From Tritrichomonas musculus (Eukaryota; Parabasalia; Tritrichomonadida; Tritrichomonadidae): 64,000 nt of DNA. The stretch lies in NCBI GenBank assembly GCA_039105265.1, contig JAPFFF010000012.1:2914001-2978000 (forward strand), written 5' to 3'. The notes below the pieces were generated by a model. The model saw only the letters and a list, made by a program, of their open reading frames with translations, was not told the DNA's origin and made no database searches. Positions within the stretch are counted from its first letter, which is position 1. Every line of letters starts with the position of its first letter. Below are positions 42,701 to 52,532 of the stretch, one piece after another. The position numbers and the translations under genes were made by a program.

Positions 42701-43700
42701 AATAAAGGTCGTAATGGACTTTAAAATTGATTGTTTTCGTTTCTGGGACCAAAATTACATCTATTATCTTTGGATTATGTTTCTTGGAGAGTCTTTGGAA
42801 ATAATCATATACGTGGAGGCATCGAAATTCATCGTCAAATCCTAAGAATGTACGAATTGTTGAATCTGTTTGGTTTACTTGATAAATATGGCTGACTTGA
42901 ACATCGTTAACTTTTTTAATAAAGTAGAATTGATCAGCATTTATGATTTTTTCTGGATTTGGTACAGCTGTTTCAATAAAACTAACATAAAATAAAAGCT
43001 TGTTCGGATTAAAATAGGGATATGTTGATCGGAATTTTCTTTCAAGCTTATGATTATTTTTTTTAATTAAATCAATTGAAGTTTCTTTATAATTATATAG
43101 TTTTTCCAATTTATTCTGTAAACGTTTAATAAACAATTGAGAAAGGCCAAATACCGGCCAATTTTGTCGATTTTGAATTAATACGATGTATGCATCAATT
43201 AAATCTGTAAAAGTCTTGAATCCGTAAAAATATATCTGCGGAAATGAAGATGTGAATTTAGCATCTTGAAGATTTTGAATTTCGAGGTAATTTGAATTGA
43301 AATCACTTTTTTCAAAGCATAAATAAAAAAGATTATCATCAAAGCCTTTTTGAGTCATAGAATCGTTAAAATCGGCGATTTCGTTTAAATCATTGCACTT
43401 ATCGATAAATTGATCAAATAATGATTGTTTTAAAAAGATACTCAAGATTTCATAACGAGATAATAAAAAAAAATCTGTGAATTCCCTTGAAAAATCTCTA
43501 AAAGTTTTATTAATACTAATGAAAGATAGTGTCGGTGAAAGTTGAATAATTTCTGTATACGGTCCAAACATATTTTGAATTTGTTTCGTAAATTGTAGAA
43601 AATCAGTGATTCCATCAAATAATAATCCAGCTGGCGACATTTCTAATATTTTTATTTTAGAATTTCTGGCGCTTTCAAACATGAAACAGCCAGAAGTCAT
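39777..43700 (-). CDS. Large Asn-rich protein with possible RRM-like segments
   Basis: A 1307-residue protein of unknown function. Residues 1-about 490 are globular and include stretches that resemble beta-alpha-beta RNA-binding folds (KFSFLTFRIKKGDLTQLKPL to VVLVGFKEASDRDKAHKLL, about 425-485). A Lys/Glu-rich repetitive segment with recurring KSxEKVxQ motifs (about 515-620) is followed by a Pro/Ser/Thr-rich part and a run of about 50 Asn (about 726-781). A second globular part (about 800-1290) begins with another RRM-like stretch (PKLTLFGVKKCEDVQ, then YFTFFGFTKYDDVTAAISLI). It has no signal peptide or membrane helix. An RNA-binding role would fit this layout but is only a suggestion. The central region is disordered. 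The DNA of residues about 790-1000 is GC-richer than the rest. Confidence 0.8.
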   Translation of the reverse strand: MTSGCFMFESARNSKIKILEMSPAGLLFDGITDFLQFTKQIQNMFGPYTEIIQLSPTLSFISINKTFRDFSREFTDFFLLSRYEILSIFLKQSLFDQFIDKCNDLNEIADFNDSMTQKGFDDNLFYLCFEKSDFNSNYLEIQNLQDAKFTSSFPQIYFYGFKTFTDLIDAYIVLIQNRQNWPVFGLSQLFIKRLQNKLEKLYNYKETSIDLIKKNNHKLERKFRSTYPYFNPNKLLFYVSFIETAVPNPEKIINADQFYFIKKVNDVQVSHIYQVNQTDSTIRTFLGFDDEFRCLHVYDYFQRLSKKHNPKIIDVILVPETKTINFKVHYDLYYIKIFPNNQNNHKLGFIPSLIYSINPVDFNVASSSYYSFANCDDFEAAKQFLLSYDDLNKQTLIKDVKAIIQDDYFDHFEERIARNMERSKFSFLTFRIKKGDLTQLKPLFKGSKIIEKEVVYDNQKVVLVGFKEASDRDKAHKLLIDSNYIKKYRCYRPENPQNQQQQEEEPETPKIVKKEEVADKKAEVEPIKSTEKVEQIKNTEKVAQIKSTEKVTQNKSNEKVDKSKTAKNESNQKVETKKNEQNKSIEKVEDKKDVKKENNEKVEVRKESEAAASQKEETEKAEVQPVQAATRSRAANKKNKKKNAKLNKQQSAPPPQQPLPVQSSTANKSSSDIIKDTSSDHPQSTDSTQKPPNSQPAPSKTATTNPTATSTATSTTTTNAATASSSNNNNNNNNNNNNNNNNNNNNNNNNNNNNNNNNNNNNNNNNNNNNNNNNNNNNSNNNEAVALTKVSSNGGKKNKKNKAAAETKKDESDVFTPKQELIYFYFFEKEKARKISQGKQPKLTLFGVKKCEDVQRYKRIEGSDEKGYFTFFGFTKYDDVTAAISLIKSKWLSDGPVKVYESTEAYEKHQNPKEADYDEIEELLIQQMDDPDGGIQSQLQKVNLNKIRIKRYKEINASHVTQQAFYYNQLSISEGIQNDIKSLVSKTDTIIDAQSDVIPHNNLYEPYTYVMTPEIGPFKKVMTDHNIELFEANPDEKVNLLQFDEHLIPDSILEPFLHFIGLVLGVYEIKRRVFYQGSIVTLILYEDITEDYLLSLLRLYLEQENCLFDTTKYSLKKTIFFKEDVIVSDSNDLPLIVNEIESFGLKPAAVERDKLLFFDKSIKNGFIQKFSFIVMDSQQDKMNALNHLNEIAFKESTNVLKYNTNLRYIKYDPGNYPIQNVIEKVEDAVDIQQNVLSVECPIELTYIGFASDKQMVKGLKFLYSRKTYSLDNAEQAQPDSDDDDNDKKVYVKYIPEYFIEGLVPFYD
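41356..41523. repeat. ATT/GTT trinucleotide repeat encoding poly-Asn
   Basis: Plus-strand ATT and GTT triplets (minus-strand AAT and AAC codons) run for about 165 bp and encode the Asn tract of the 39777-43700 gene. Mixed codons indicate that the tract is not a fresh single-codon expansion. Confidence 0.95.
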
Positions 43701-44102
43701 ACTTTTGGATAGATTTTATAATAACTTTTTGAATATCCCATTTTTTGGCCAAAATGTATAGGAAAATTTTCAAAGTTTTTCAAGTTTATTTCGGACGAAA
43801 TCTATGATGACTCTCTTTTCTTATCTTCATATATGTTTTTCGCTTTTTTAATATAAATAGTGAGCTTTCTATGAATCTGTAAGAGGAAATAAAAATTTAT
43901 TTTTTTTAATAATATGGCAAAACAGTATTTTAAACTTAGGTATATGTAATATATCATGGATGTACTATTTTATAATTCATTTACTGTAAAAATTATGAAA
44001 ATTGGTGAGTTTTATTAAATATTATTTACAAGATTAGATATTTGTATCAAAAATTATTAAATTTCTTTATTTGAATAAGCCAACCATGTTTAAAAAAAAG
44101 TA

Positions 44103-44133
<31 letters not shown>

Positions 44134-44859
44134 CAAATTATTGCCAATGTTGAATATATTAGAAATAAAAGATATGAATTAATTAATGCTTTTCACAAGT
44201 AGTATTATAATCAATATAATTCTTTTTATGCTTTAATTTTGGTCATCATAAGTGCATTTAGAATATGTTTTTTTTATTATTTGAAAATTTTTATGTTTTT
44301 AATCGAACATATATTAGATTTCATTATATAGTAAATTTATATGCTATAAATTTAACAATATAAATGATTAAAATATTATTTAATTTAACTATTTATATCT
44401 TAAATATGATTTTTATTTGCATCAAACTAGATGATTAAGGATATATACAATATTCTACCATTGTCAAGCAAGATTTCATCAAATTATTTATGGTTATTAA
44501 ATGTATAGATTTTAAACCAAAATAAATGATCATTTGCATTATTAAAAGTATTTTCTAGTACAAATCTATAAGAACAAGAATTCAAATAAATCACGTCATA
44601 TTGATTAGAAAGAATTTGATTTTACACAAAATTGATATCATTTTTTATTTCAAAAATGAGAGATAATTGTTTTTTATATGAACTTTTTGTGAATAATTTT
44701 TTTGTGTTTCAATTGAAAATCTAAATTTTCCTTTGAAAATCAAAAATAAAACTTTCAAAAATTGAATAATTCCGTTAAATATGAAGAACGATATCTTTTT
44801 TACAGAATCATTTAATATTTCAAAGCATTTGACCAATTAAAAGTTCAATTATTTTTAGT
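43701..44859. other. Divergent intergenic region
   Basis: About 1.15 kb, AT-rich. Apart from a CAAAA microsatellite near 44105-44138 I see no gene or RNA. It separates the minus-strand Asn-rich gene from the plus-strand cluster at 44.9-49 kb. Confidence 0.5.
44105..44138. repeat. CAAAA pentanucleotide microsatellite
   Basis: About six tandem ACAAA units (AAAACAAAACAAAACAAAAC). Confidence 0.85.
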
Positions 44860-44870
44860 TCATTTATTCC
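44860..44870 (+). promoter_or_regulatory. Initiator-like element
   Basis: TCATTTATTCC directly before the ATG at 44871. It fits the trichomonad initiator (TCA, then a pyrimidine, then A/T, with the A as +1), and would give a leader of about 9 nt, as is usual in these organisms. Motif-based inference only. Confidence 0.45.
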
Positions 44871-45338
44871 ATGGCTGGGAAAAAAAAAGAGAAGAGTGAC
44901 AAATCGGATTTAACTAGCAATGATTACACAGATGCCGAAAAAGATAATAATGTAAGCAAAAAAGATAGTGTTAAAATAGTTGAAAATGATAGTCAAAGTA
45001 GTCAGAGTTATGTAAGTGACCAATGTACAGAATCTTATTCAGGTTCTGCATCTAGTTCTGATTCAAGTGATGAGAAAAATAATTCCTATCAAGCTACTTC
45101 AAGTGAATTGAAGCAATCTAAGAAAGAAGCTATAAAAAACTTGAGGCAATTGAAAAAAGATATTAAAGAAGAAAGAACTCAAGATAAAAAGGATCTTTAT
45201 GAAGCCAGAAAGGAAATCAAACTTTTAAGAAAACAAATTAAAGCTGAAAAGAAATTCCAGAAAAAGTTATCTCATCGTAAGAAGAAATATTATGCCAAAG
45301 ATCCAAAAGAATTGGAAGAATTATCAATAGAAGTTTAA
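44871..45338 (+). CDS. Small Lys/Ser-rich coiled-coil protein, unknown
   Basis: A 155-residue hydrophilic protein. The first about 75 residues are Lys/Asp/Ser-rich and look disordered (a SYSGSASSSDSSDEK patch). Residues about 80-145 are a strongly charged helix, likely a coiled coil, ending in a basic patch (KKLSHRKKKYYAK). I do not recognise a family. An initiator-like TCATTTA lies 9-11 bases upstream of the ATG and the stop is in TAAAA. It is the first of three plus-strand genes in a row. The frame has a sensible start and codon use, so it is probably real. Confidence 0.65.
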   Translation: MAGKKKEKSDKSDLTSNDYTDAEKDNNVSKKDSVKIVENDSQSSQSYVSDQCTESYSGSASSSDSSDEKNNSYQATSSELKQSKKEAIKNLRQLKKDIKEERTQDKKDLYEARKEIKLLRKQIKAEKKFQKKLSHRKKKYYAKDPKELEELSIEV

Positions 45339-45636
45339 AAATATATATATTATTTGCCGAGATATTAATTATTAATAAATGGTTATCATGTCATATTTTC
45401 TATATTTTTGGAATAATTTTTAAATTTAGTTTCTACATCATCTATTCTAATTGATGAGTTATTATTAATTATTGATGATTTTTTTTTACCTTCAATTTCT
45501 TTTATTTTGTTGGTGGATTATATCATATATAAAAGCTATTTGTGGTATTACTATTGGTTACAAGGCATATTCAAATTTTATTTTGAGTAGATTTACATAA
45601 AGTTCTTCAAAGGAGAACGTTTAAAATTTATTTTCA

Positions 45637-47634
45637 ATGGCAACTTATGTTCCTCAAATGGAAAAAGCTAGAAATACTTTTATATTAGATGCAAAAAATG
45701 GAATGGATGATCTTCTTCGATGGTGCCAAAAATTTGAATTTGATTTGAATCTTATTTCGTATTCCTTTATTAAATCAATTTCAAGATTATCGCAAAATTT
45801 TAGTTATCAAACTAATGAGCATGAATTGATTCATATATTAAATTCTTTCAATTCTTTTTTATCTACAATTGAAAATAATTTTAATTCTCAACTTGAATCT
45901 GTTATTCACAAGTATCATTCATTAAAAACCGATTATGCAGCATGTATAGAAAATGATTTAGATACTATCAACGAAGGGATTAAAGAAGCTTTAATATTTC
46001 AAATGAAATACAAGCAAATTAAAAATTCAAAAAATTCACTTTTTTTAATGAAAGAAAAAGTTAAACTTTTTCGAGAAGAAATTGAAAAATCACAAGAAGA
46101 AATAAATCACATTAAAAACTGCTTTTTTCACTCTTTAACAAAGTTAAAAGAACGGAAACAAAAATTAACAAATTTACTTGAAAATGAATCAAAAAAATTC
46201 TATGAAAAAAAAGAAAATTTTGAAAATGAAATAAAAACGGTTGAAAATGAAGCAAAAGTCAAGCCAAAAAATAAAACATATATAAATAACAATAACAATT
46301 ATTATCTTTTAATTAATAACATTGAAAATGAAACTGAATTCTTCAGCAAACTGAAAATCAAGCATGAAAGAGAAATCAAAGAAATCAAAGCAAAAAATGA
46401 AAACGAAAGAAAAAAATACATCAACACGTTTAAAGAAATTCATGACAAAATATGCCAAAATATGGACGAAGTAAACTCAATTCATAAAGAATTGGAACAG
46501 CTGAGATTCGCAAATGAGAGGGAAGAGGCGAGAATTCGTTCTCTTTACAATTCAGAAGAAAAAAAAATTCGAGAAGAAAATCAAAAAATTTTCGACCTAA
46601 AAAAGGAAGTCCAATTGATAATAGATGAAGTAAACAGAAAGAATGAAATTGAATGCAACAAGCAAAGAGAATACAATAAAAGAAGGATCGAAATTGAAAT
46701 GCAGAACGATGAAATTGAATTGAAAAATTACAGAAAAATTTTAATTGAACAAAATCAAAAAAAATTGAATGAAATAAATTCAATGTACGATAAAATTTCT
46801 CCTCAGAAAAGATTAGAAGACGAATATGAAGCACGATATAATGATTATATTCAACAGCTCACATCACCGGTTTTCTCAACCGCCATCGGGTACCAGAAGT
46901 CGCAAGATGTGACCAATTTGCTTGCCAAAAAAGATTCACTTTTAAGTAACATTTCAAATGAAAGAAGCTTGATGATAACAAAGTCAAAATCAGAGATTGT
47001 ACCGAAGAATTCTTCGTTTATACATCAAGGTTCCAAACCGAAAAATTTCATTCAAATTTTGAATGATGAAAAAAATCTATTGAAAAAGTTGTACAGTGAA
47101 CAAATTGAGTCAATCAATTCAATTAAAAGAAAAGAAAAAGAAAGCCGTTTTGAAATTCGTAAAATGAAGAAAGAGTTGAGTATGGCAAGAAGATTTTATT
47201 TAACAAAAAAGTTGATTTTGATGGATTCTTTAGAATTTTCTATTGACTATTCAAAATTGAATGATCAATTGAAAAATGATGAAAAATTTGACAGCCAAAT
47301 TGAAAATTTAGAAGATAAAATTTCTTTCCAAATTAATCTCTGTGACACTAAAAATAGTTTGAATTATAAAAAAGTTAGAGAACTTGAAAATGAGCTTGAT
47401 CATTTAAATGATACTTTGTACCATCTTTTTGAGAAATATGCCAAAATGAGAAAACAGTTGTCAATGCAGAAAAATGAAAAATTGGTAAAATTGACTCCAA
47501 GCCCAAAAAATGAAAAAGTAATGAAAAATATGATTCGTGCAAAATCAAGTCAATCGCCTAATTTAATATCACCAGTCAGTTCTAGATATGGCAAACAAAA
47601 AATAAATATCACGAAACAACCTGACATAAAATAA
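45637..47634 (+). CDS. Long coiled-coil protein, unknown
   Basis: A 665-residue protein, mostly charged alpha-helix. Heptad-rich Glu/Lys segments run from about 100 to 400 and about 470 to 625. They are interrupted near 400-465 by a less helical Ser-rich piece (SPVFSTAIGYQKSQDVTNLL). The C-terminus is basic and disordered (RAKSSQSPNLISPVSSRYGK). There is no signal peptide or membrane helix. Such proteins in trichomonads are often cytoskeletal, but nothing in the sequence names this one. It starts 298 bp after the preceding small gene and ends about 100 bp before the broken kinase. The stop lies in TAAAA. Confidence 0.8.
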   Translation: MATYVPQMEKARNTFILDAKNGMDDLLRWCQKFEFDLNLISYSFIKSISRLSQNFSYQTNEHELIHILNSFNSFLSTIENNFNSQLESVIHKYHSLKTDYAACIENDLDTINEGIKEALIFQMKYKQIKNSKNSLFLMKEKVKLFREEIEKSQEEINHIKNCFFHSLTKLKERKQKLTNLLENESKKFYEKKENFENEIKTVENEAKVKPKNKTYINNNNNYYLLINNIENETEFFSKLKIKHEREIKEIKAKNENERKKYINTFKEIHDKICQNMDEVNSIHKELEQLRFANEREEARIRSLYNSEEKKIREENQKIFDLKKEVQLIIDEVNRKNEIECNKQREYNKRRIEIEMQNDEIELKNYRKILIEQNQKKLNEINSMYDKISPQKRLEDEYEARYNDYIQQLTSPVFSTAIGYQKSQDVTNLLAKKDSLLSNISNERSLMITKSKSEIVPKNSSFIHQGSKPKNFIQILNDEKNLLKKLYSEQIESINSIKRKEKESRFEIRKMKKELSMARRFYLTKKLILMDSLEFSIDYSKLNDQLKNDEKFDSQIENLEDKISFQINLCDTKNSLNYKKVRELENELDHLNDTLYHLFEKYAKMRKQLSMQKNEKLVKLTPSPKNEKVMKNMIRAKSSQSPNLISPVSSRYGKQKINITKQPDIK

Positions 47635-47738
47635 AAAAAAAAGTTTTATTGAAATTGAAAAAAAATTCAAACGATTAAGTTTTCAATAAATTTTGCCAAA
47701 ATTTATTGAATAATACATAAAAGTTTGTTTTGCCTCAA

Positions 47739-48954
47739 ATGAAAGGTTTTTTAGACCTTTACGATTATACAAAACTAGAAAAAATAGGGACAAGAACTTT
47801 TGGGAAAGTCTATAAAGTTGTTGATGAGAGAACTGGTGAAATTTTTGCAGCAAAAGTTTCTAAAAATGCATTAAATGAAGAAAAAAAGAGAACTCAACAT
47901 CATTTCACGACTAGATCATCCTTCAGTCCTTAAATTTATTGGCTATTCTCGACAAATTTTACTGAAGAGCAATTCCCGGTCATTGTCACAGAATTCTCGC
48001 CGAATGGATCTTTAGGTGACATTCTTGAGCTTGAACGTTGCTTGAGGGAGCCAGAAGAGTGGACAGAAGTCAAAAAAATTAATTAATATTTATGGTATCG
48101 CTGAAGCAATGTCATTCTTACACAAAAATTCAGATAACATTCTTGAAGATGACAACTTATTTCCAAAAATTGCTGATTATGGATTATCTAAAATATTAAA
48201 TCGAAATGAAAATAGTATGAGTTCTCAATCAGCTCAAGATATAAAAGGTGCACCTATATATATTGCTCCAGAAATTTGGACAAATTATAGTTACACCGAA
48301 GCAAGTGATGTTTATGCATTTGGAATGATCCTGTATGAAATTATAACAGGCGATAAACCATTCAAAGATGTGCCTTTTCCTGTATTTTATGCAAATGTTG
48401 TCCTAAAAGGTGAGCGGTTTGAGTTCAAATATCCAATTCCTGATTGTTATCGTATACTCATAGAAAAGTGTTTGTCACGCAATCCAAGCAAACGGCCATC
48501 TTTTAAAAGTATAGCCAAAGAACTTAAGACTAACGAAGACTTTATATTTGATGATGTAGACGAAGATGAATACAATGACTACATAAATTTAATAAAATAT
48601 TCAAAGGGTTCATTTAATAAAAAAAGAGTGTTCAAAACAATCAGTAAAACGGGAAAAGTCGAAGAGAATCAAGTCAATATTATTGAAGATGAGGAAGATA
48701 ATAACTCAAAACAAACTATTGACGATTTGGAGGATGAAACAATAGACAAATCTTTTAATAAGAAAAGAAAAAATAAATCATTTGAACTTGTTGATGATTT
48801 GGAGGACGAAATAATAGATGAGCCTGTTAATAAGAAAAGAAAAAATAAAGCAGCCAAAGTTATTGAAGATTTGGATGATGATATAATAGATGAACCTGTT
48901 AATAAGAAAAGAAAAAATAAATCAGTTGAACTTGTTGATGATTTGGAAGATTAA
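47739..48954 (+). pseudogene. Decayed protein kinase gene
   Basis: Remnant of a host Ser/Thr kinase. The N-lobe begins MKGFLDLYDYTKLEKIGT, with glycine loop GTRTFGKVYKV (its second Gly is now Arg) and AAKVS. The reading then shifts frame three times, at about 47890, 47950 and 48075; the three frames between carry ELNIISRLDHPSVLKFIGYS, FPVIVTEFSPNGSLGDILEL and LINIYGIAEAMSFLHKN. The catalytic loop is also gone: SFLHKN runs straight into SDNILEDDN, so the HRDLK motif has been lost by a short in-frame deletion. The C-lobe is otherwise well kept (DYGLSK, APEIWTNYSYTEASDVYAFG, RNPSKRPSF). After the kinase domain come 72-bp repeats coding acidic and KKRKNK blocks. The preserved C-lobe suggests recent decay. 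Sequencing error could explain frameshifts but not the missing loop. Confidence 0.85.
48721..48954 (+). repeat. 72-bp coding repeat, about 3.25 copies
   Basis: Units start at 48721, 48793, 48865 and 48937 (the last partial). Each codes DDLEDE-IDEPVNKKRKNK, alternating an acidic block with a basic, nuclear-localisation-like block. Confidence 0.9.
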
Positions 48955-49137
48955 TCGTACAGGTAATTATGTATTCTGTGTAACTCATTAAAAAGTTTAT
49001 GTTTGATGTATTGAAAATCTGAAAAATAAATAAATTTATGAATAAGAATTATAAAATTAATTTGAGCCCACTAGTTCAATTTATTATTAATAGGCCTATT
49101 CGGCAATATTTTGTCTGTAATCAGAAATATTAAACTA

Positions 49138-50250
49138 TCAAAACAATTTTGGAATCAGCATTCCAGTTTTCTTTTTATATTCAGCATAGGAAGGTTTGTT
49201 TTTTAACTGTCTTCCTTCCATTAATGGTATTGATACACAAAGGAATAGTAATGTGTTAGCTATGGCTCCAATTGGCCAATTTTTAAATTTTCCAAGATCA
49301 AATTTGCACAAAAAATTATCAGAGCAATTCAAACTATTATTATTTTGTTCACCATCTTGCAATGATGTTAGCAATAAAATTGGAGAAGCCATGATGTAAA
49401 CTCCCCACCATATCATTATCTCTCCTAAATAATTTGGATGTCTGGAATAAGACCAAAGTCCTTTATTGCAAACTTTTCCTTTATTCTCAGGATTTTTACG
49501 GAATTCTCTTAATTGGATGTCACCATAATGTTCAAGGATTATTCCAATCATTGACAAGAATGCTCCAAATAGCAAGAGTGATGCATTAATAAATGCAAAT
49601 GTATTAATATTAACATTTAATATCGAACAAATAGTAATTTTTTGGTTATTTACGAAATATTCATGTAAAGTATTCAAAAAAATTGAATCAGAAGTGAAGT
49701 TCATTATTTCATATCCTGGAAGCATTGCCAAAAATACAATAATTGTAGGAACAAGTTGAAGTCCAAAGAAATTTATAATATGCCAAATGAGGAATGGACA
49801 ACTGTCTTTGAATTTTGAATAACGCCAATCTTGTCTTGCTAAAGATGTAAAATCTGTCATCCAATTGAGTGTCAATCTTATTCCCCATATCCATGTAATA
49901 ATCAATAATGCTAATTTACATCCTTGAGCAATTAATATTAATAAAGAAAAAGCAAATTCATATTTTTTATCATTTGAAAAAAGATCAAAGTTAAAATGAT
50001 TAAAAAAGAAAATTGTAAAATAAACTGGAGGAGCAACACTCCAATAAGGATCATATATTGATGTGTTTGAGAGAATAATTGTTGTAAACCAAACAAAGAC
50101 TGTAGCGAAAAAATCGCTCATAAACCATTTGATATAAAAATTGTTAATATTAATAATATTATATCCTAAGTATCCAACAGGAAGAGAAAAGATATAAATT
50201 AATAGTATGATAATTAAGCTGTAGCTTTTCTTCGTCCTGATTGATTTCAT
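49138..50250 (-). CDS. DUF1295 / steroid 5-alpha-reductase-like membrane protein
   Basis: A 370-residue polytopic membrane protein with about seven hydrophobic segments. The C-terminal signature NKGLWSYSRHPNYLGEIMIW (about 268-287) is the hallmark of the DUF1295 / steroid 5-alpha reductase / ICMT-like group, where the RHPNY region binds NADPH or another cofactor. The end of the chain (MEGRQLKNKPSYAEYKKKTG) also fits the family. By homology it would reduce a lipid or sterol double bond in the endoplasmic reticulum, but many DUF1295 members are uncharacterised and trichomonads do not make sterols de novo, so the substrate is open. The start is an ATG followed by a basic N-terminus and the first hydrophobic segment (SLIIILLIYIFSLPVGYLGY). 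The frame is intact. Confidence 0.87.
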   Translation of the reverse strand: MKSIRTKKSYSLIIILLIYIFSLPVGYLGYNIININNFYIKWFMSDFFATVFVWFTTIILSNTSIYDPYWSVAPPVYFTIFFFNHFNFDLFSNDKKYEFAFSLLILIAQGCKLALLIITWIWGIRLTLNWMTDFTSLARQDWRYSKFKDSCPFLIWHIINFFGLQLVPTIIVFLAMLPGYEIMNFTSDSIFLNTLHEYFVNNQKITICSILNVNINTFAFINASLLLFGAFLSMIGIILEHYGDIQLREFRKNPENKGKVCNKGLWSYSRHPNYLGEIMIWWGVYIMASPILLLTSLQDGEQNNNSLNCSDNFLCKFDLGKFKNWPIGAIANTLLFLCVSIPLMEGRQLKNKPSYAEYKKKTGMLIPKLF

Positions 50251-50560
50251 TTATTTTGGATAGTAAAGACCAATTATACTTTGAAATTATTTCGATCAAA
50301 AATAAACCTATATTTTAATAAACTATTAATACAAATAAAAAACATGTATATAATAATGATTAAGAATATGTATGGAATCTTTTTAATTAGTATAAAAATT
50401 CACATATGAAAATTCACATATATTTCCTAATACAAATGAAGAATTAAATTCATATTCATTTAAAACCAAATAATAAAAAAAAGAAATATAAAAAAGATTG
50501 AATATATAATTTTACTTTTGGTATTATAATAGTATTAGCAAAAAATCATTTATCATCATA
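50251..50560. other. Spacer between the DUF1295 gene and the BspA pseudogene
   Basis: AT-rich, with a short direct repeat (AAAATTCACATAT at about 50396 and 50408). It must carry the promoter of the minus-strand DUF1295 gene. Nothing else seen. Confidence 0.5.
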
Positions 50561-52307
50561 TTAGAATTGATTTCTAAATCTTACTGGTATCATTATAATG
50601 ACATTTTGCTCGAAACCAAGGAGATAATCACTCATATTTAGCAATTCAGAATTATCATCTAATTCAATTAATTGAACTGATCCTGAGGACAAAAGCAAGC
50701 CCGTCCTATTTTGCTGAGGTGAGGAGGGAATGAAATGCTTTGTATAGCAGTGCTTTCAAAATCATACTCCTCAATAACCTGCAATTGGGAATTTTCAGGA
50801 AATTCGACAAAACGAAGATTTTTGCACTTGCAAAAAGCGCTTTTTTGGATGGCTTTCACAGATTGAGGAACAGTTACTTTATTTTGCGAGCACAAAAAAA
50901 CAAGAACATCGTAGACATCATTTTCTAAAGAAGACTTGCCAAGAATGATTTTGCCATCATTTAGCACGTAGCGAGGATTGATGGGCATCATTTTGATTCG
51001 TTTTAAGTTCCTCGTTTTGTTGCACCATCTTCTTTGAGCTCTGTCAAATTTGCGGGAATTGTGAGCTCTTCATGTGATGTGATTTCAAACGCTCCTTCTT
51101 CAATTTCATGAAGTTCAGAATTTTCTGGAATATTCAATCTTTGAATGCCGTTGGAGCTAAACGCCTTCTGCCCAATTCAATTCAACAGCGGCAGACATTG
51201 TAAAGCCGTAATTTTCAATTGTTCTCAATTTCGAATCATCGGGAATTTCAACTTCTTGAAGATTTTGGCAGCCTTCAAATGCAAGCTGGCCAACTACTTC
51301 AATAAAGCCCGGAATTGTCACCTTAATAACATCGCGAAAGCAGAAGACAAGAGTGTTGTAGTCTTCGGATTCGAGGGATGATTTTCCAATGAGTAATTTA
51401 TCGTCGTGCACAGAATATTTTTTGTTGTTTGAATCGACAGTGACTTGTTATAATGAAAAGCAAAAATGACGCCATTCATCTTCAAGATCAGTCACACTTG
51501 ATGTAATTGTCAAGTTGCTTAAGCCAGACATTATAAGCGCATCTTTTTCAATGTTTTCAAGTTCACAAATTGCACTAAAATCAATTGTTTAAAGTTGTTC
51601 ACATGAACAAAAAGTTCTTTCACAGATTCATTTAACATGACGTGGAATTTTAATCCTCTCAATCTTACAAAAGCCAAAGCAATGAGATCAAATTGATTGT
51701 AGCCTTGAATCTTCAGCAAAGCTTGGAATTTTTGCTTTTTGAATGCTTCTTAAGGAAAAGATAAGAGTGTCATAATTTTCCTTCTCTGGTGATGATTTTC
51801 GAAGTAGAAACTTGTCTTCATATGTTTTAAAACGATGATTTTCTTGTGAAATATTAATTTGAGATAAAAAACGAGTGTATTCGCACCATCATTGCTTAAA
51901 TTCAACAAAAGTGGATGGAATTTCATCAATACTTTCAATTGATGAGTCAATAAATGCTCTTTTTTCAATTGTTTGCAGTTCTGAGTTGGATGATATTATG
52001 ATATATTTAAATTGAAAAAAAGATGCAAATGTAAATGGTGGAATTTATTTTACATGTGGTGGGATTGTTATACTTTCAATTTTAGTATTCTCAAATTGGT
52101 GTTCACAAAAGAATCTAATTTCAGAATCTTCAGCAAACTTAATTGTTTTTAAACGAGACCTATTTTTAAATAGTGATAAACTTGTAATTATGTATTCTTG
52201 AGATTCTTTGGTGATGGAACGTGGAAAAAAAAAATCTTCAGCATTAATTAAAAACTCAATAACACTCGCCGTTTTATCTTCTTCATTCACTGAATAAGCA
52301 ATATCAT
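50561..52307 (-). pseudogene. BspA-like LRR protein pseudogene
   Basis: A minus-strand run of LRR_5/BspA repeats scattered over different frames. From 5' to 3': SRLKTIKFAEDSEIRFFCEH and ESITIPPHV (52290-52045), then pieces at 51968-51750 and 51719-51531, AFEGCQNLQEVEIPDDSKL (51411-51157), KSAFCKCKNLRFVEFPEN and IQSISFPPHLSKIGRACF (50991-50668). A last frame continues SSGSVQLIELDDNSELLNMS and stops at 50561. At least four or five frame breaks separate these. No in-frame ATG opens the 5' piece, and it is cut close to an AT microsatellite. A repeated sub-motif (LLIGKSSLESEDYNTLVF, LGKSSLENDVYDVLVF) shows that the ancestor had long modular repeats of about 140 residues. It was probably an intracellular LRR protein. 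Confidence 0.85.
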
Positions 52308-52318
52308 CAAATCAATAT

Positions 52319-52320
<2 letters not shown>

Positions 52321-52359
<39 letters not shown>
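52321..52359. repeat. AT dinucleotide microsatellite
   Basis: About 19 tandem AT units, just upstream of the truncated 5' end of the BspA-like pseudogene. Confidence 0.95.
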
Positions 52360-52362
<3 letters not shown>

Positions 52363-52532
52363 TTAAAAAGGCAATCAATTATTTCAATATAATTTTGCGA
52401 TTTAAGATGATGCTTACTTTGATAGTATCTTAAATTTTAAAATTTTAATTTGATAATATCTCAACAAAAAATTAATCATATTAACAATTTTTAAAATATA
52501 TATAACTAAAAAAGCTAATTTTCTAAAAAGAC

